Assembly (NCBI RefSeq): GCF_003628755.1 | Contig: NZ_CP029256.1 | Location: forward strand, 1,941,585 to 2,005,584 | Direction: 5' to 3' | DNA from: Christensenella minuta | GTDB lineage: Bacteria; Bacillota; Clostridia; Christensenellales; Christensenellaceae | DNA: 64,000 bases | Shown: positions 38,008 through 47,224 of the stretch, piece by piece | Position numbering within the stretch: position 1 is the stretch's first letter | How the letters are laid out: every line of letters begins with the position of its first letter | The notes under the pieces: model-generated | What the model saw: only the letters and a program-made list of their open reading frames with translations | Told to the model about the DNA's origin: nothing | Database searches by the model: none | Translations under genes and position numbers: made by a program

Positions 38008-38934
38008 ATGGATTACTCAAAAAAGAGCCTTTGGGCTTTTTTGCCAAACAGGAAAAGCGAAACGAAACCAGTGGATGTCTTTTACGTATATCCCACTATT
38101 TACGCGCACCCATTCCAGAAAAAACGCCATCATATGAGCATGAGGAATCCGATCTACCTGTGGGTCGCCAAGGGGATGTCTGCCTGGCAGGGCCAGCTTT
38201 TTGCGCGCCATTGCAATTTTTACGCGCCGCATTACCGGCAGCTTGGCACAGAAAGCTTCAAAATGCCCCTGCCTGAAGTCATGCGCGCGGAACGGATGCC
38301 TTATGAAGACGTACGCGATGCATTCTACTATTACCTTGAGCATTATAACAACGGACGGCCGTTCATCCTTGCCGGACACAGCCAGGGGAGCGCCATGCTG
38401 CTCCAGCTCATGCGCCGGGAATTTTCCGATCCGCGGCTGCAGAAAAAGCTCGTCGCCGCCTATTTGATCGGCTTCTCGCTTACCCGGCGCGATTTCAAGC
38501 GTTATCCGCATCTCCGCCTTGCCGGGGCGGCGGACGATACGGGGGTCATTATTTCTTATAACACGACCGCGCACGGCCTTCCCCTGATGCGGTTTATCCG
38601 CCCGGATTCGCTTTGTGTCAACCCGCTGAACTGGCGGCACGACAGTGTATATGCGGATAAATCCAAGAACGACGGCGCGGTGCTGTTCCAATTCGGGAAA
38701 AGGTTCAAATACGAGGTGCCCCACTATACGGGCGCGTATGTGGATGAGGCGCGCGGCGTGCTGATGATCGACGACGATGCGGCTTACGAGCTTTACAAGG
38801 CGCGGTGGTTCTTCAAAAAATTTCTGATGAACCGTGGATCGCTGCACATGCTCGATATCGCGCTTTTCTATAAAAACCTCGAGCGAAATGTGGGGGAACG
38901 AATCGCCGCATATTTGTCCCGGCCTTCCGAATGA
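38008..38934 (+). CDS. DUF3089 alpha/beta-hydrolase
   Basis: The 308-residue protein belongs to the DUF3089 hydrolase family. The nucleophile elbow is GHSQGS near residue 127, preceded by the sequence VDVFYVYPTIY and followed by LIGFSLT. There is no signal peptide, so it is cytoplasmic. It should cleave an ester or lipid, but the substrate is unknown. The start is the ATG at 38008; the site in front is weak. It is a single gene in opposite orientation to the deacetylases. Confidence 0.85.
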   Translation: MDYSKKSLWAFLPNRKSETKPVDVFYVYPTIYAHPFQKKRHHMSMRNPIYLWVAKGMSAWQGQLFARHCNFYAPHYRQLGTESFKMPLPEVMRAERMPYEDVRDAFYYYLEHYNNGRPFILAGHSQGSAMLLQLMRREFSDPRLQKKLVAAYLIGFSLTRRDFKRYPHLRLAGAADDTGVIISYNTTAHGLPLMRFIRPDSLCVNPLNWRHDSVYADKSKNDGAVLFQFGKRFKYEVPHYTGAYVDEARGVLMIDDDAAYELYKARWFFKKFLMNRGSLHMLDIALFYKNLERNVGERIAAYLSRPSE

Positions 38935-38970
38935 CGGCGCTGCGCGCCCCCGCAGGATAAATCCGCAGTA

Positions 38971-39003
38971 AAAAAACCACGGATACTCAATCCGTGGTTT
39001 TTA
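38971..39003. terminator. bidirectional terminator overlapping cyclase stop
   Basis: AAAACCACGGAT / ATCCGTGGTTTT. The stem contains the last codons and stop of the convergent diguanylate cyclase gene. Confidence 0.85.
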
Positions 39004-40777
39004 GCTCTTTCGGCTTTGTGATGATGCCCGCGAACAGTTCCGCCTCGCCATTTTCGTCCCGCGATACCCGGCCCCGGCAATGGATCCACACCCATTTTCC
39101 GTCCTTATCGCGCACCCGGTATTCCAAATCATGCGTATCGGTGGCCCCGTCGCGTATTTCCTCCATCGATTGTGCAAAGGCAGGGCGTTCGTCCTCATGG
39201 ATCAGCATGCTCCATATGGAATCTCCGCCATACACAACCTCTCCCGGAAGCGCAAATTCTTCCACCATTTTCGGCGGAAAACGGAACATATTCGTCTTCA
39301 TATTGCAGATATAGATATAATCGTCCGTACTGGCCGAAAGCGCCTCGTAGAGGTGCTCCTTATCGTAGGAAAAATTCCCCGGCATGCCCTTTTCCGCCCG
39401 CTCACGTCCCATCCTGCCGTTGTGGTATATCCGCTTCTGCCGGTACATCCGTTCGTCCACTTCCGTGGTGATCTTGGTTATATCTTCCATGTCCTGCGGG
39501 CCGACTTCCAGCACTCCATAGCAAAAGCTGATCTCATACGGCTTTTTTTCCCGTTCCCGGATCCTTGCCAGTTCCTCGAGCGCATGCTGCATGACCCTAT
39601 CCGCCACCCGTTCTCCGCAGCCGTAAAACACGACCATAAATTCGTCCCCGCTCATACGGAAGGCGAACTGGCCTTTTTCCAGCGAACCCGTAACCACCTT
39701 CGCAATCGTGGTGAGCAAATTATCTCCCTCTACATGTCCGTAGGTATCGTTTACCGTTTTCAACAGGTTCACATCATAGAGGCACACCGTAACCGCCGCG
39801 CTTTCTTTTTTGGCCCGCGCAAGCACTTCCGAAAGCCGCTCCTTGCCTGCGCGGCGGCCCATCATCCCTGTGAGCTCGTCGAGGCTGGCCTCCCGCGACA
39901 TCTTTTTTGCGCTCGTAATATCCACGGATTGCTGGAAATGCACGATGCGCCCGTCCAGCCAGCGCATCGTGCTGTCATAATTTTCATAATGCCTGTGCGT
40001 GAGCGTATTGTATTCCTCCCACAGGTAGGATGGCTTTTCCGCCGGATTGTTCCGCAGCTGGTCGATCGGGCAGAAATCACAACGCTGCGTCTTATCCGCC
40101 TGCAAAATCTTCCAGCATATTTTACCGATAGGTTCCTCCACGCCAAACTCTTTGCGCATGGTCTTATTCATAAAAAGAATTTCGTCCGTATCGAGATCCG
40201 TTACATAGATATTCGCCCGCATATTATCCATCAACTCGTTAAACACCCACGTCTGCTCCATCTGGTTCTGGCAATAGATCCGGTTGGCAAGGGCGATCCT
40301 CGAGGTCTGCGCGAGCATTTCCAACAGCCTTTTTTCCTCTTCCGTCCATTCCTGTTCTTTTTCCGCCATGATTACGCCCTGGATGCGGCTGGAATAAGAA
40401 ACGGGAACCACCAACAGGGGCGCGTCTTCTTCCGTCCGGCAGTCCAATTTCATGATCCTGTCAAGCTTCTCATCGTCTGCGGCCTCGTCCGTCCGGGCAA
40501 AATCCTTCCATTCACTGAAATCCAGATCAAAAAAATGACGGACCGCCTCCTCCGGCAGGATCCTTCCATTGCGCCACACCGCGGCTTCACGGACCCGGTA
40601 GTCTTCGGAGAGGCCAATGAGCCCCACGCCGCAGACAGGCAAAAAACGCCGGATAAAAACGGCAAAGCTTTCGATGATTTCCGCAAGCGGGCCCTGCCCG
40701 ATCACAAAGGGTTCCAGTTCTTCGAGCGCTTCATTCAGGATGTTTAAATATTCTGTTTTCCCACAGTTGCCGCTCAT
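38987..40777 (-). CDS. diguanylate cyclase with GAF-, PAS-type sensor domains
   Basis: The 596-residue cytoplasmic protein begins at the ATG at 40777 behind GGAAGGG. Domains: a GAF-like part (about 25-170), a PAS domain (about 180-290, NIYVTDLDTDEILFMN; includes C-x2-C in RCDFCP), a GGDEF domain (about 300-460), and a second PAS-type domain at the C-terminus (about 480-590). The active site reads RMSGDEF, where Ser replaces the first Gly; SGDEF cyclases can be active. It should make cyclic di-GMP in response to an internal signal. No phosphodiesterase or c-di-GMP riboswitch is nearby. Confidence 0.9.
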   Translation of the reverse strand: MSGNCGKTEYLNILNEALEELEPFVIGQGPLAEIIESFAVFIRRFLPVCGVGLIGLSEDYRVREAAVWRNGRILPEEAVRHFFDLDFSEWKDFARTDEAADDEKLDRIMKLDCRTEEDAPLLVVPVSYSSRIQGVIMAEKEQEWTEEEKRLLEMLAQTSRIALANRIYCQNQMEQTWVFNELMDNMRANIYVTDLDTDEILFMNKTMRKEFGVEEPIGKICWKILQADKTQRCDFCPIDQLRNNPAEKPSYLWEEYNTLTHRHYENYDSTMRWLDGRIVHFQQSVDITSAKKMSREASLDELTGMMGRRAGKERLSEVLARAKKESAAVTVCLYDVNLLKTVNDTYGHVEGDNLLTTIAKVVTGSLEKGQFAFRMSGDEFMVVFYGCGERVADRVMQHALEELARIREREKKPYEISFCYGVLEVGPQDMEDITKITTEVDERMYRQKRIYHNGRMGRERAEKGMPGNFSYDKEHLYEALSASTDDYIYICNMKTNMFRFPPKMVEEFALPGEVVYGGDSIWSMLIHEDERPAFAQSMEEIRDGATDTHDLEYRVRDKDGKWVWIHCRGRVSRDENGEAELFAGIITKPKELKTTD

Positions 40778-40942
40778 TAAAAAATACCCTTCCACGCTAG
40801 TATGTTTTAAAGATATTGTGTTTATTATACGCCTTCGCTATATGAAAAACAATCATATTTCTTATTTTAACAAAATCCATCCCGCCCGCTGAAACTTCCG
40901 CTTTTTATCACTGCTTGGGCGTTCCGTCCAGTCATTTTTAAT

Positions 40943-41012
40943 TGTAATTGTTTTTCAATTACATTATTGTACATTATAACGCTTCCTCAAATAAATTACA
41001 ATATTAATTACA
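40943..41012 (+). promoter_or_regulatory. four AATTACA/TGTAATT repeats upstream of RHH gene
   Basis: TGTAATTG (40943-40950) and CAATTACA (40956-40963) form an 8-base inverted repeat, and AATTACA recurs at 40994 and 41006, twelve bases apart. Ribbon-helix-helix proteins often bind short repeated sites in their own leader, so this is a candidate operator. Confidence 0.5.
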
Positions 41013-41026
41013 GGAGAAGCAGCGGT

Positions 41027-41206
41027 ATGGAAAAATTCAAGGTCAATACAAACGACGGCAAAATTTCGTCCATCAACCGGACGATCCGTTTGAAGCCGGA
41101 ATATTTTGAAAAAATTATGGAGTTGAGTGAAAAGACCGGCGTTTCCTTCAACAAAATCGTGAACCAGTGTATTGAGTATGCCTTAAATAATATGGAAGAA
41201 AAATAA
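41027..41206 (+). CDS. ribbon-helix-helix-type small DNA-binding protein
   Basis: The 59-residue protein starts at the ATG at 41027 behind AGGAG. A beta-strand with alternating residues (SINRTIRLKPEYFEKIMELS) is followed by ETGVSFNKIVNQCIEYALNN-like helices, the Arc/CopG plan. Proteins this size usually bind DNA as dimers and often autoregulate. Its leader carries four AATTACA repeats. No toxin gene follows; a terminator closes the gene. It could instead be a plasmid- or phage-derived regulator. Confidence 0.75.
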   Translation: MEKFKVNTNDGKISSINRTIRLKPEYFEKIMELSEKTGVSFNKIVNQCIEYALNNMEEK

Positions 41207-41216
41207 TGCAGATATC

Positions 41217-41248
41217 AAAAAAGACGTTGCCGGAGCAGCGTCTTTTTT
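41217..41248. terminator. bidirectional terminator
   Basis: AAAAAGACGTTGC-CGGA-GCAGCGTCTTTTT with one G-U pair, between the convergent RHH gene and hppA. Confidence 0.88.
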
Positions 41249-41259
41249 GATGTTTCCAT

Positions 41260-43332
41260 TTACTGAAGAATGCCGTACTGTACGATAACCGCCGCAAAAA
41301 CGACCGCCACCATAGACATCAGCTTAATCAGGATATTGAGGGACGGACCGGACGTATCCTTGAAAGGATCGCCTACCGTATCGCCGACAACAGCGGCCTT
41401 GTGGGCTTCACTGCCTTTTCCGCCGTGCGCACCGCCCTCGATGTATTTCTTCGCATTATCCCATGCGCCGCCGGAGTTGGACATCATAACCGCAAGCACA
41501 AAGCCCGTAGCGGTCGCGCCGCCGAGCATACCGACTACGCCGTTCGCGCCGAGGATAAGGCCCACGATGATCGGGGCAACGAATCCGAGGATCGCCGGAG
41601 CGAGCATCAGGTGCAGCGCGCCCTTCGTGCAGATGTCCACGCACGATTCGTAATCAGGCTCTCCTTCGCCTGTCATGATTCCCTTAATCTCCCTGAACTG
41701 CCGCCGCACTTCGACAACGATCTTCATCGCCGCCTTCCCGACCGCGCTCATTGTCATGGACGAGAACAAGAACGGAAGCATCGCGCCGATCAGCAGGCCC
41801 ATCAGGACCGTCGGGTCGAGCAGGGAGAGCGCCGACATATCGATCTGGCACTGGTCCGCAAACGCTGCGATCAACGCAAGCGCCGTAAGCGCCGCACTGC
41901 CGATGGCAAAGCCCTTGCCCGTTGCAGCCGTCGTATTTCCAAGCGAATCGAGCGCATCCGTACGTTCACGTACCACCGGATCCTGACCGCTCATTTCCGC
42001 GAGGCCGCCCGCATTATCTGCAACCGGGCCGTAAGCGTCCGTCGCAAGCGTGATGCCGAGCGTGGAAAGCATGCCTACCGCAGAGATCGCAACGCCGTAA
42101 AGACCGACTTCAAAGCTGCCGCTGCCAAGCGTTCCGCCCGAAGCAAAATAGCTGATGAGCACGCTCGCAACCACTACGATGACCGGAACCGCCGTGGATT
42201 TCATGCCAAGAGCAATCCCGCTGATAATTGTGGTCGCCGGGCCCGTTACCGTAGACTCCGCAAGGTCTTTGGTGGGCTTGAAGTGGTCGGACGTGACGTA
42301 TTCCGTATAGTAGCCGATGATAATGCCGGCAACAAGACCGGAAAGGATGGCCACATACACGCCGACATGGTCCGGCCCGAGGATTCCCGTTACCAGGAAA
42401 TAACCCGCTACGGCAACGATCGCCGCTGCAATATACACGCCCTTATGAAGCGCGGAAAGCAGGTTCTTCTGCGAAGCGTTCTCCTTTGTTTTCACAAAAA
42501 AGCTGCCGATCACGCTGGCAACGATGCCAAGCGCCGCGAGAACCATCGGAAGCGCCAGTCCGCCGCCGCCGAGGCCCGCCGCAACCGCGAGGGCGCCCGC
42601 CGAAATAATGGACCCGACGTAGGATTCGTAAAGGTCCGCGCCCATTCCCGCAACGTCGCCGACATTATCGCCGACATTATCCGCAATGGTTGCCGGGTTG
42701 CGCGGATCGTCTTCCGGGATGCCCGCCTCCACCTTGCCGACAAGGTCTGCGCCTACGTCAGCCGCTTTGGTGAAGATACCGCCGCCCACACGCGCGAACA
42801 GCGCCATGCACGAAGCGCCCATGCCGAACATCAGCATGTTGCTCGCGATCTGCGCCGTATCGCCCGCAAAATACGCGTTTAGTATAAAATACCAGATCGT
42901 GAGATACAGAAGGCCGAGGCCTACGACCGTCATCCCCATAACCGCGCCCGAAGAGAACGAAACGCGCAGCGCCGAATTGAGGCTCTTCGTCGCGCCCGTG
43001 ACCGTACGGGAATTCGCCGCCGTGGCGATTTTCATACCGATGAAACCCGCGAGCGCGGAGAATACGCCGCCCACGATGAATGCGATCGGTACGAAGAAGG
43101 TCATGAAGCCTGTTGCGGCCAAGATCGCCAGGACGATGGTTACGATGACGAAAAAGATCGCAACCGTCTTATACTGGCGTTTCAGGTAGGCGTTCGCGCC
43201 CCGCCTGATGGCACCGGCAATTTTCTTGATCTTTTCGCTGCCTTCGCTTTTTTTCAGCACACCGGATGCAGCGACCGCTGCGAACACAAGTGCAATGACA
43301 GCGCCGATCAAGGCCCAAAACATAATGTCCAT
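41260..43332 (-). CDS. hppA: membrane-bound ion-pumping pyrophosphatase
   Basis: The 690-residue integral membrane enzyme hydrolyses pyrophosphate to pump H+ or Na+. The start is the ATG at 43332 behind AAGGAGG. About 15-16 helices are expected. The substrate site is visible as [11 protein letters not shown] near 190 and [17 protein letters not shown] soon after, with a second Asp-rich site near the C-terminus ([15 protein letters not shown]). Ala in [10 protein letters not shown] (near 462), rather than Lys, marks the K+-dependent class. Na+ versus H+ transport cannot be settled by eye. A copy of its last 273 bases is fused to the broken kinase at 6046. Confidence 0.96.
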   Translation of the reverse strand: MDIMFWALIGAVIALVFAAVAASGVLKKSEGSEKIKKIAGAIRRGANAYLKRQYKTVAIFFVIVTIVLAILAATGFMTFFVPIAFIVGGVFSALAGFIGMKIATAANSRTVTGATKSLNSALRVSFSSGAVMGMTVVGLGLLYLTIWYFILNAYFAGDTAQIASNMLMFGMGASCMALFARVGGGIFTKAADVGADLVGKVEAGIPEDDPRNPATIADNVGDNVGDVAGMGADLYESYVGSIISAGALAVAAGLGGGGLALPMVLAALGIVASVIGSFFVKTKENASQKNLLSALHKGVYIAAAIVAVAGYFLVTGILGPDHVGVYVAILSGLVAGIIIGYYTEYVTSDHFKPTKDLAESTVTGPATTIISGIALGMKSTAVPVIVVVASVLISYFASGGTLGSGSFEVGLYGVAISAVGMLSTLGITLATDAYGPVADNAGGLAEMSGQDPVVRERTDALDSLGNTTAATGKGFAIGSAALTALALIAAFADQCQIDMSALSLLDPTVLMGLLIGAMLPFLFSSMTMSAVGKAAMKIVVEVRRQFREIKGIMTGEGEPDYESCVDICTKGALHLMLAPAILGFVAPIIVGLILGANGVVGMLGGATATGFVLAVMMSNSGGAWDNAKKYIEGGAHGGKGSEAHKAAVVGDTVGDPFKDTSGPSLNILIKLMSMVAVVFAAVIVQYGILQ

Positions 43333-43841
43333 TGGTACTTCCTCCTTATGATTGCATATATTTGTAGAAACTCTTATACAGGCGCGCCCGCACCGCCCAA
43401 ACCGGATATGGCAAAAGCGCGTCATCTATTTCAAATATGGAAATCGGCCTTCCGCGTCCTGCCGGAGCAAGGCCGCCTTTGCTTGCTTCTTCTTGTTGCT
43501 GAAAAGTTCTACCCGCTGCCCGCGCGGCTTTTCCGCCGGGTTTGCACGGAGTCCCGGGCTGTCTGTCTTGATGAAAACCCGTACCGGGAGCGGCACCGTA
43601 AAAGTAGTTCGAAAACCTGACCAGCTTCATTATAATACTTTTTTTGTTTATTTGAAAGTAAAATTGGCAATTTATTCCCGCTTTTTTTGAACAATTTCAA
43701 TGAAATTCTCAATTTTTTCGAACATTGCTGAAAAATATGCACGATTTCCCATTTTGACGGGATTTGACAGGTGGATTTGGATAAATTATAATTGAATTGT
43801 ACTAATACACTTAATACAGAGATAGGAGACGCTGCCGCGCT
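43333..43841. other. intergenic region between hppA and the YtrA-type regulator
   Basis: About 500 bases. On the minus strand TATAAT (43630-43635) suggests an hppA start giving a GC-rich leader of about 290 bases, in which I recognise no known riboswitch. On the plus strand is the consensus promoter at 43764-43792. No gene is credible. Confidence 0.5.
43764..43792 (+). promoter_or_regulatory. consensus promoter with downstream repeat
   Basis: TTGACA, 17 bases, TATAAT. Just downstream TAATACA occurs twice (about 43803-43818) and may be the binding site of the regulator itself. Confidence 0.8.
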
Positions 43842-44213
43842 ATGATGGTAAAGCTTGACCCGGCATCCAAAAAGCCGATCTATGAACAAATCGTCCAGGA
43901 GGTAAAGTCGCTTGTCATGACGGGAAAGCTGCTGCCGCATGAGCAGGTGCTTTCTGTGCGCAAGGCGGCAAAGGAGCTGGGCGTCAATCCCAATACGGTC
44001 CAAAAATCATACGCGATCCTCGAGCGGGAAGGCATCCTTTACTCTGTGACGGGAAAGGGCGATTTTGTGGCGGACAACGCCGCCCGCATCAAGGAGATGA
44101 AAAAGCAGGAAATCCGTGATATGTTCATACAGGTCACGCGGGAGGCGCGCGATTCCGGTTTGTGGATCGATGAAATATTCACCATCGTGGACGAGGCCTA
44201 CTCGACAAACTGA
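43842..44213 (+). CDS. GntR-family regulator, YtrA type
   Basis: The 123-residue protein has a GntR winged helix (PIYEQIVQEVKSLVMTGKLLPHEQ, VRKAAKELGVNPNTVQKSY) and a short helical tail of about 50 residues, the hallmark of the YtrA group. These usually sit at the head of an ABC-exporter operon and repress it. Here a terminator follows and the next gene is an esterase; the only ABC exporter nearby is at 46368-48139 on the other strand. A consensus promoter precedes it. Confidence 0.9.
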   Translation: MMVKLDPASKKPIYEQIVQEVKSLVMTGKLLPHEQVLSVRKAAKELGVNPNTVQKSYAILEREGILYSVTGKGDFVADNAARIKEMKKQEIRDMFIQVTREARDSGLWIDEIFTIVDEAYSTN

Positions 44214-44261
44214 GAACGGGTTTTCCGCTCTTGCGCCGTTCCGCACGATCAGACGTCCACA

Positions 44262-44286
44262 GCCGCCCGAAGGGCGGCCTTTTTTA
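44262..44286 (+). terminator. regulator gene terminator
   Basis: GCCGCCC-GAA-GGGCGGC stem and T run. Confidence 0.88.
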
Positions 44287-44400
44287 TCCCCGGCCCCGGA
44301 AACCCACGTTCCCGGCGGCCTTATTTTAATTTTCCCGGCGGTTTTGGAGTCTTGCGGAAAGCGTATAAAATAATTATCAAACGGAAAGGACAAACAGAAA

Positions 44401-45885
44401 ATGCTCGATGCGGTTCGCCGTACAACATGCGGAAAAATATGCGGGACGGTGGAAAAGGACGTCCATGTATGGCGGGGCATTCCTTATGCGCAGCCGCCCA
44501 TAGGTCCGCTGCGGTTTCGCCCCGCGCAGCCTGTCTCCGCATGGGACGGGGTTTATATGGCAACGGCATTCGGACCCGCCTGCCCCCAGCGCAAAAGACG
44601 CGTCGGGACGAGCGAGGACTGTCTCTACCTCAACATCTGGTCTCCCCGGCCGGACGGTAAGAAGCGCGCGGTGCTTTTCTTTATCCACGGCGGTTCGTTC
44701 GCGGGCGGGGCGGGCAGCGATCCCGAATACGACGGGACGTCCCTGGCCAAAAGCGGGGACGTAGTGGTCGTGACGGTCAATTACCGGCTGGGCGTGCTCG
44801 GTTTTCTCGATTTCTCTTTCCTAGGGGAAGATTTCTCGCCGAACTGCGGGCTTTCCGATATCGTTGCCGCGCTCGCATGGGTGCACGGGAATATCGAAGC
44901 ATTCGGCGGAGACCCGGAAAATATCACGGTGTTCGGCCAGTCTGCCGGGGCGATCGCCGCCTCCGTACTGCCCGTAATGCCTTCTGCGCGGAACTATGTA
45001 TCTAAAGTTATCATGATGAGCGGCGGACCGTCGCTTTTGTATACGAAGGAGCATTACCGGGAAACCGCACGGAAATTCCTTTCATTTATGAATATCTCCA
45101 CGCCGGAGGAACTGCGCCTGATCCCCGCGGAGAAGCTGGCGGCAAAACAGAAAAAATTTGCTTCCTGCTGCGGCCTCGGCGACGGAACCTTTATGATCGA
45201 GGTAGACGGAGCGCTGGTTCCCGATTACCCGATTCCCGCGGCGGCGCAGGGCGCCGCGAGGGATATCCCTATCCTGATCGGCACGACCCGGGAGGAGCTT
45301 TCCTTTTCCTGCAAAAAGCTTCTTTCCAGGGTGCTCGATATCGGAAGCATCTTAAAATCAGACCGCAACAGAGAAAGCGCAGAGACCCGGCAGCGGATCA
45401 GGGAGGCCTACAGACGGTATGGACGCCGTGCGGAAGCCATGATGCTGACAGACCGTGTTTTCCGTATGGCAAGCGTATGGTATGCCGAGGTCTACAGCCA
45501 ATATGCGCGCACATGGATGTACCGTTTCGATTATGAAACCCCGGCCATGCAGCTTACCGCCCTGCATGCCTGCCATTCTTCGGATATCCCGTACGTCTTC
45601 GGCAATCTCCATGCCCGGCAGTATAAATGGATGTTCCTTCTGCCCGCGCCGCGTTCACGCCGCAAAGTGCTCGCGGAGATTCAGGGGGATTTCATCCGCT
45701 TTGCCAAAACCGGGCTTCTCCCGTGGCCGCGGTGCGGCAGCGGTATGACCCCGGCAAAGTGCTATGACAAACGCTGCCGCATCCTGCCCATGGTGGAGCC
45801 GGAGATCAAGCGCGAATATGAAAAAAGCGAATTCAAGCGCCACAGCTTTAAAGGGCTTGACTATACGGGAGCCGGTCAGCGATAA
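44401..45885 (+). CDS. carboxylesterase, type B
   Basis: The 494-residue alpha/beta-hydrolase shows the family hallmarks: GIPYAQPPIGPLRF, EDCLYLNIW, FFIHGGSF (oxyanion hole), the nucleophile in FGQSAGA near residue 181, an acidic residue in IGTTREE, and the catalytic His in LHACHSSDIPYVF near 388. No signal peptide, so intracellular. It hydrolyses esters of unknown origin. It is followed after 35 bases by an acyl carrier protein gene, which suggests but does not prove an acyl-related substrate. Confidence 0.93.
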   Translation: MLDAVRRTTCGKICGTVEKDVHVWRGIPYAQPPIGPLRFRPAQPVSAWDGVYMATAFGPACPQRKRRVGTSEDCLYLNIWSPRPDGKKRAVLFFIHGGSFAGGAGSDPEYDGTSLAKSGDVVVVTVNYRLGVLGFLDFSFLGEDFSPNCGLSDIVAALAWVHGNIEAFGGDPENITVFGQSAGAIAASVLPVMPSARNYVSKVIMMSGGPSLLYTKEHYRETARKFLSFMNISTPEELRLIPAEKLAAKQKKFASCCGLGDGTFMIEVDGALVPDYPIPAAAQGAARDIPILIGTTREELSFSCKKLLSRVLDIGSILKSDRNRESAETRQRIREAYRRYGRRAEAMMLTDRVFRMASVWYAEVYSQYARTWMYRFDYETPAMQLTALHACHSSDIPYVFGNLHARQYKWMFLLPAPRSRRKVLAEIQGDFIRFAKTGLLPWPRCGSGMTPAKCYDKRCRILPMVEPEIKREYEKSEFKRHSFKGLDYTGAGQR

Positions 45886-45920
45886 TAGAGGGAAACAAGC
45901 TGAAGATCGGAGGATGCCGT

Positions 45921-46154
45921 ATGACAGATCTATCGGAAGTCCGGAAGCTCCTTGCGGAATATTCTACGTGCGAGATAAGCGAAATTACGCCGGAAAAGCG
46001 TTTAACAAGCGACCTGGAGCTTGATTCCTTTTCCCTGCTTGACGCCGTTGCCGCCTGTGAAGACCACTTCCGCCTTTCTATCCCGGACGAGGATTTAAGG
46101 CGCCTCGATACCGTCCAGGATGTGGTGGACTATATCAACGCGAAAGCAAAATAG
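45921..46154 (+). CDS. acyl carrier protein
   Basis: The 77-residue acidic helical protein has the phosphopantetheine site LELDSFSLLD, Ser at about 37 in a DSF rather than DSL context. Length and four-helix plan match free-standing ACPs. No fatty-acid synthase genes are nearby, so it is probably a specialised rather than the housekeeping ACP. It follows the carboxylesterase by 35 bases with GGAGG near its start. Confidence 0.88.
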   Translation: MTDLSEVRKLLAEYSTCEISEITPEKRLTSDLELDSFSLLDAVAACEDHFRLSIPDEDLRRLDTVQDVVDYINAKAK

Positions 46155-46367
46155 CGAAAAGAGCCTCAAAAGCCGTATTGCGTCTCATGCGCAGGTACAA
46201 TCTTTCCTGGGCAGGTTTCGCCGCCCAAGGCCATTCTGTCAGCGGCAGCAACATTTTAAAACTTATACAAATAAGTTTAGCCGTGATTTCAGGGCTGACA
46301 ACCCTAACCAGAAACGGACGACGGACATCATCTGCATACATACGAAAGAGGTTTGATCCGCTTTCCC

Positions 46368-47222
46368 CTATTTTTTCTTTCTCGAGAGGTTCCAGATGGA
46401 AAGCGCGTAAAACGCAGCCGCCGTAATTACCATGACCGCAATACATGCCGCGGGCGTCGTCATTTCCCCGCCGAATTCAAATTTCACGCCAAGCGCCGTA
46501 TCGAAGTCCCGCACCATGCTTTCGGGCGCGCCGGCAAAGGAAACCGCGGCAGGTTGCTCTGTCATCACTGTGCGGAAAAAAGACGCGGAGTAAGAGACCG
46601 GAAACGCCCGGATGATCCCCTGCACCGCCTCGGGCAGACTGCCGATGGGAATATAGACGCCGGTAAGAAAGCCGATCAGCGTGCCGATGACAGTGCTCGC
46701 CGTTCCGAACGCATTCTGGCTTTTGAAAAACGAGACGATAAAAAGCACGATGGAGCTCGACGACAGGACCGAAAGAAAAATCCCGCCGATCACCTTGAGC
46801 ATATTCTCCATGGAAAGCACCTCCCCGCCGGACGCAACGATAAAAATCTCGCCGGCAACCAGCGCAAGCAGGCTCATGATGACGCCCACGGCAAACGCGC
46901 AGAAAATATAACCGCCCGCGAGGCTGCCCCGTCCGATGGGGGACACCGTAAAATCCTTGACGATCTTTTTCGCGCGGTCCTCCACCATGATGCCGAACGC
47001 GCCCAGCGTGGACGTCATGGAGATCACTGCGAGGATCCCCGCGATGATCCAGCTGTTCATCAGAAAGTCGATCCCTTCCACATCTTCCATGCCGCCTGTA
47101 ATCGTGTCGCCGAGGAACACCGCATACAGCGCGATGATGATAAATACGGCGAGCAGGGAAAAAAACACCGAGCTTCTGTCCCTGAAGAATACTTTTAAGT
47201 TGCGTTTTGTCATTGCCCACAT
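46368..47222 (-). CDS. ABC-2 type transporter permease
   Basis: The 284-residue membrane protein starts at the ATG at 47222 preceded by GAGGAA. The N-terminus MWAMTKRNLKVFFRDRSSVFFSLL and about six hydrophobic segments fit the ABC-2 exporter permease family. It partners the ATPase gene whose stop lies two bases upstream. The pair probably exports a drug, peptide or lipid; no substrate clue is present. Confidence 0.9.
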   Translation of the reverse strand: MWAMTKRNLKVFFRDRSSVFFSLLAVFIIIALYAVFLGDTITGGMEDVEGIDFLMNSWIIAGILAVISMTSTLGAFGIMVEDRAKKIVKDFTVSPIGRGSLAGGYIFCAFAVGVIMSLLALVAGEIFIVASGGEVLSMENMLKVIGGIFLSVLSSSSIVLFIVSFFKSQNAFGTASTVIGTLIGFLTGVYIPIGSLPEAVQGIIRAFPVSYSASFFRTVMTEQPAAVSFAGAPESMVRDFDTALGVKFEFGGEMTTPAACIAVMVITAAAFYALSIWNLSRKKK

Positions 47223-47224
47223 AA

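Noticed and set aside
43340-43620. hppA leader as a known riboswitch
   Set aside because: The leader is GC-rich and probably structured, but none of the conserved strings of the common riboswitch classes could be matched, so I only note it as intergenic.
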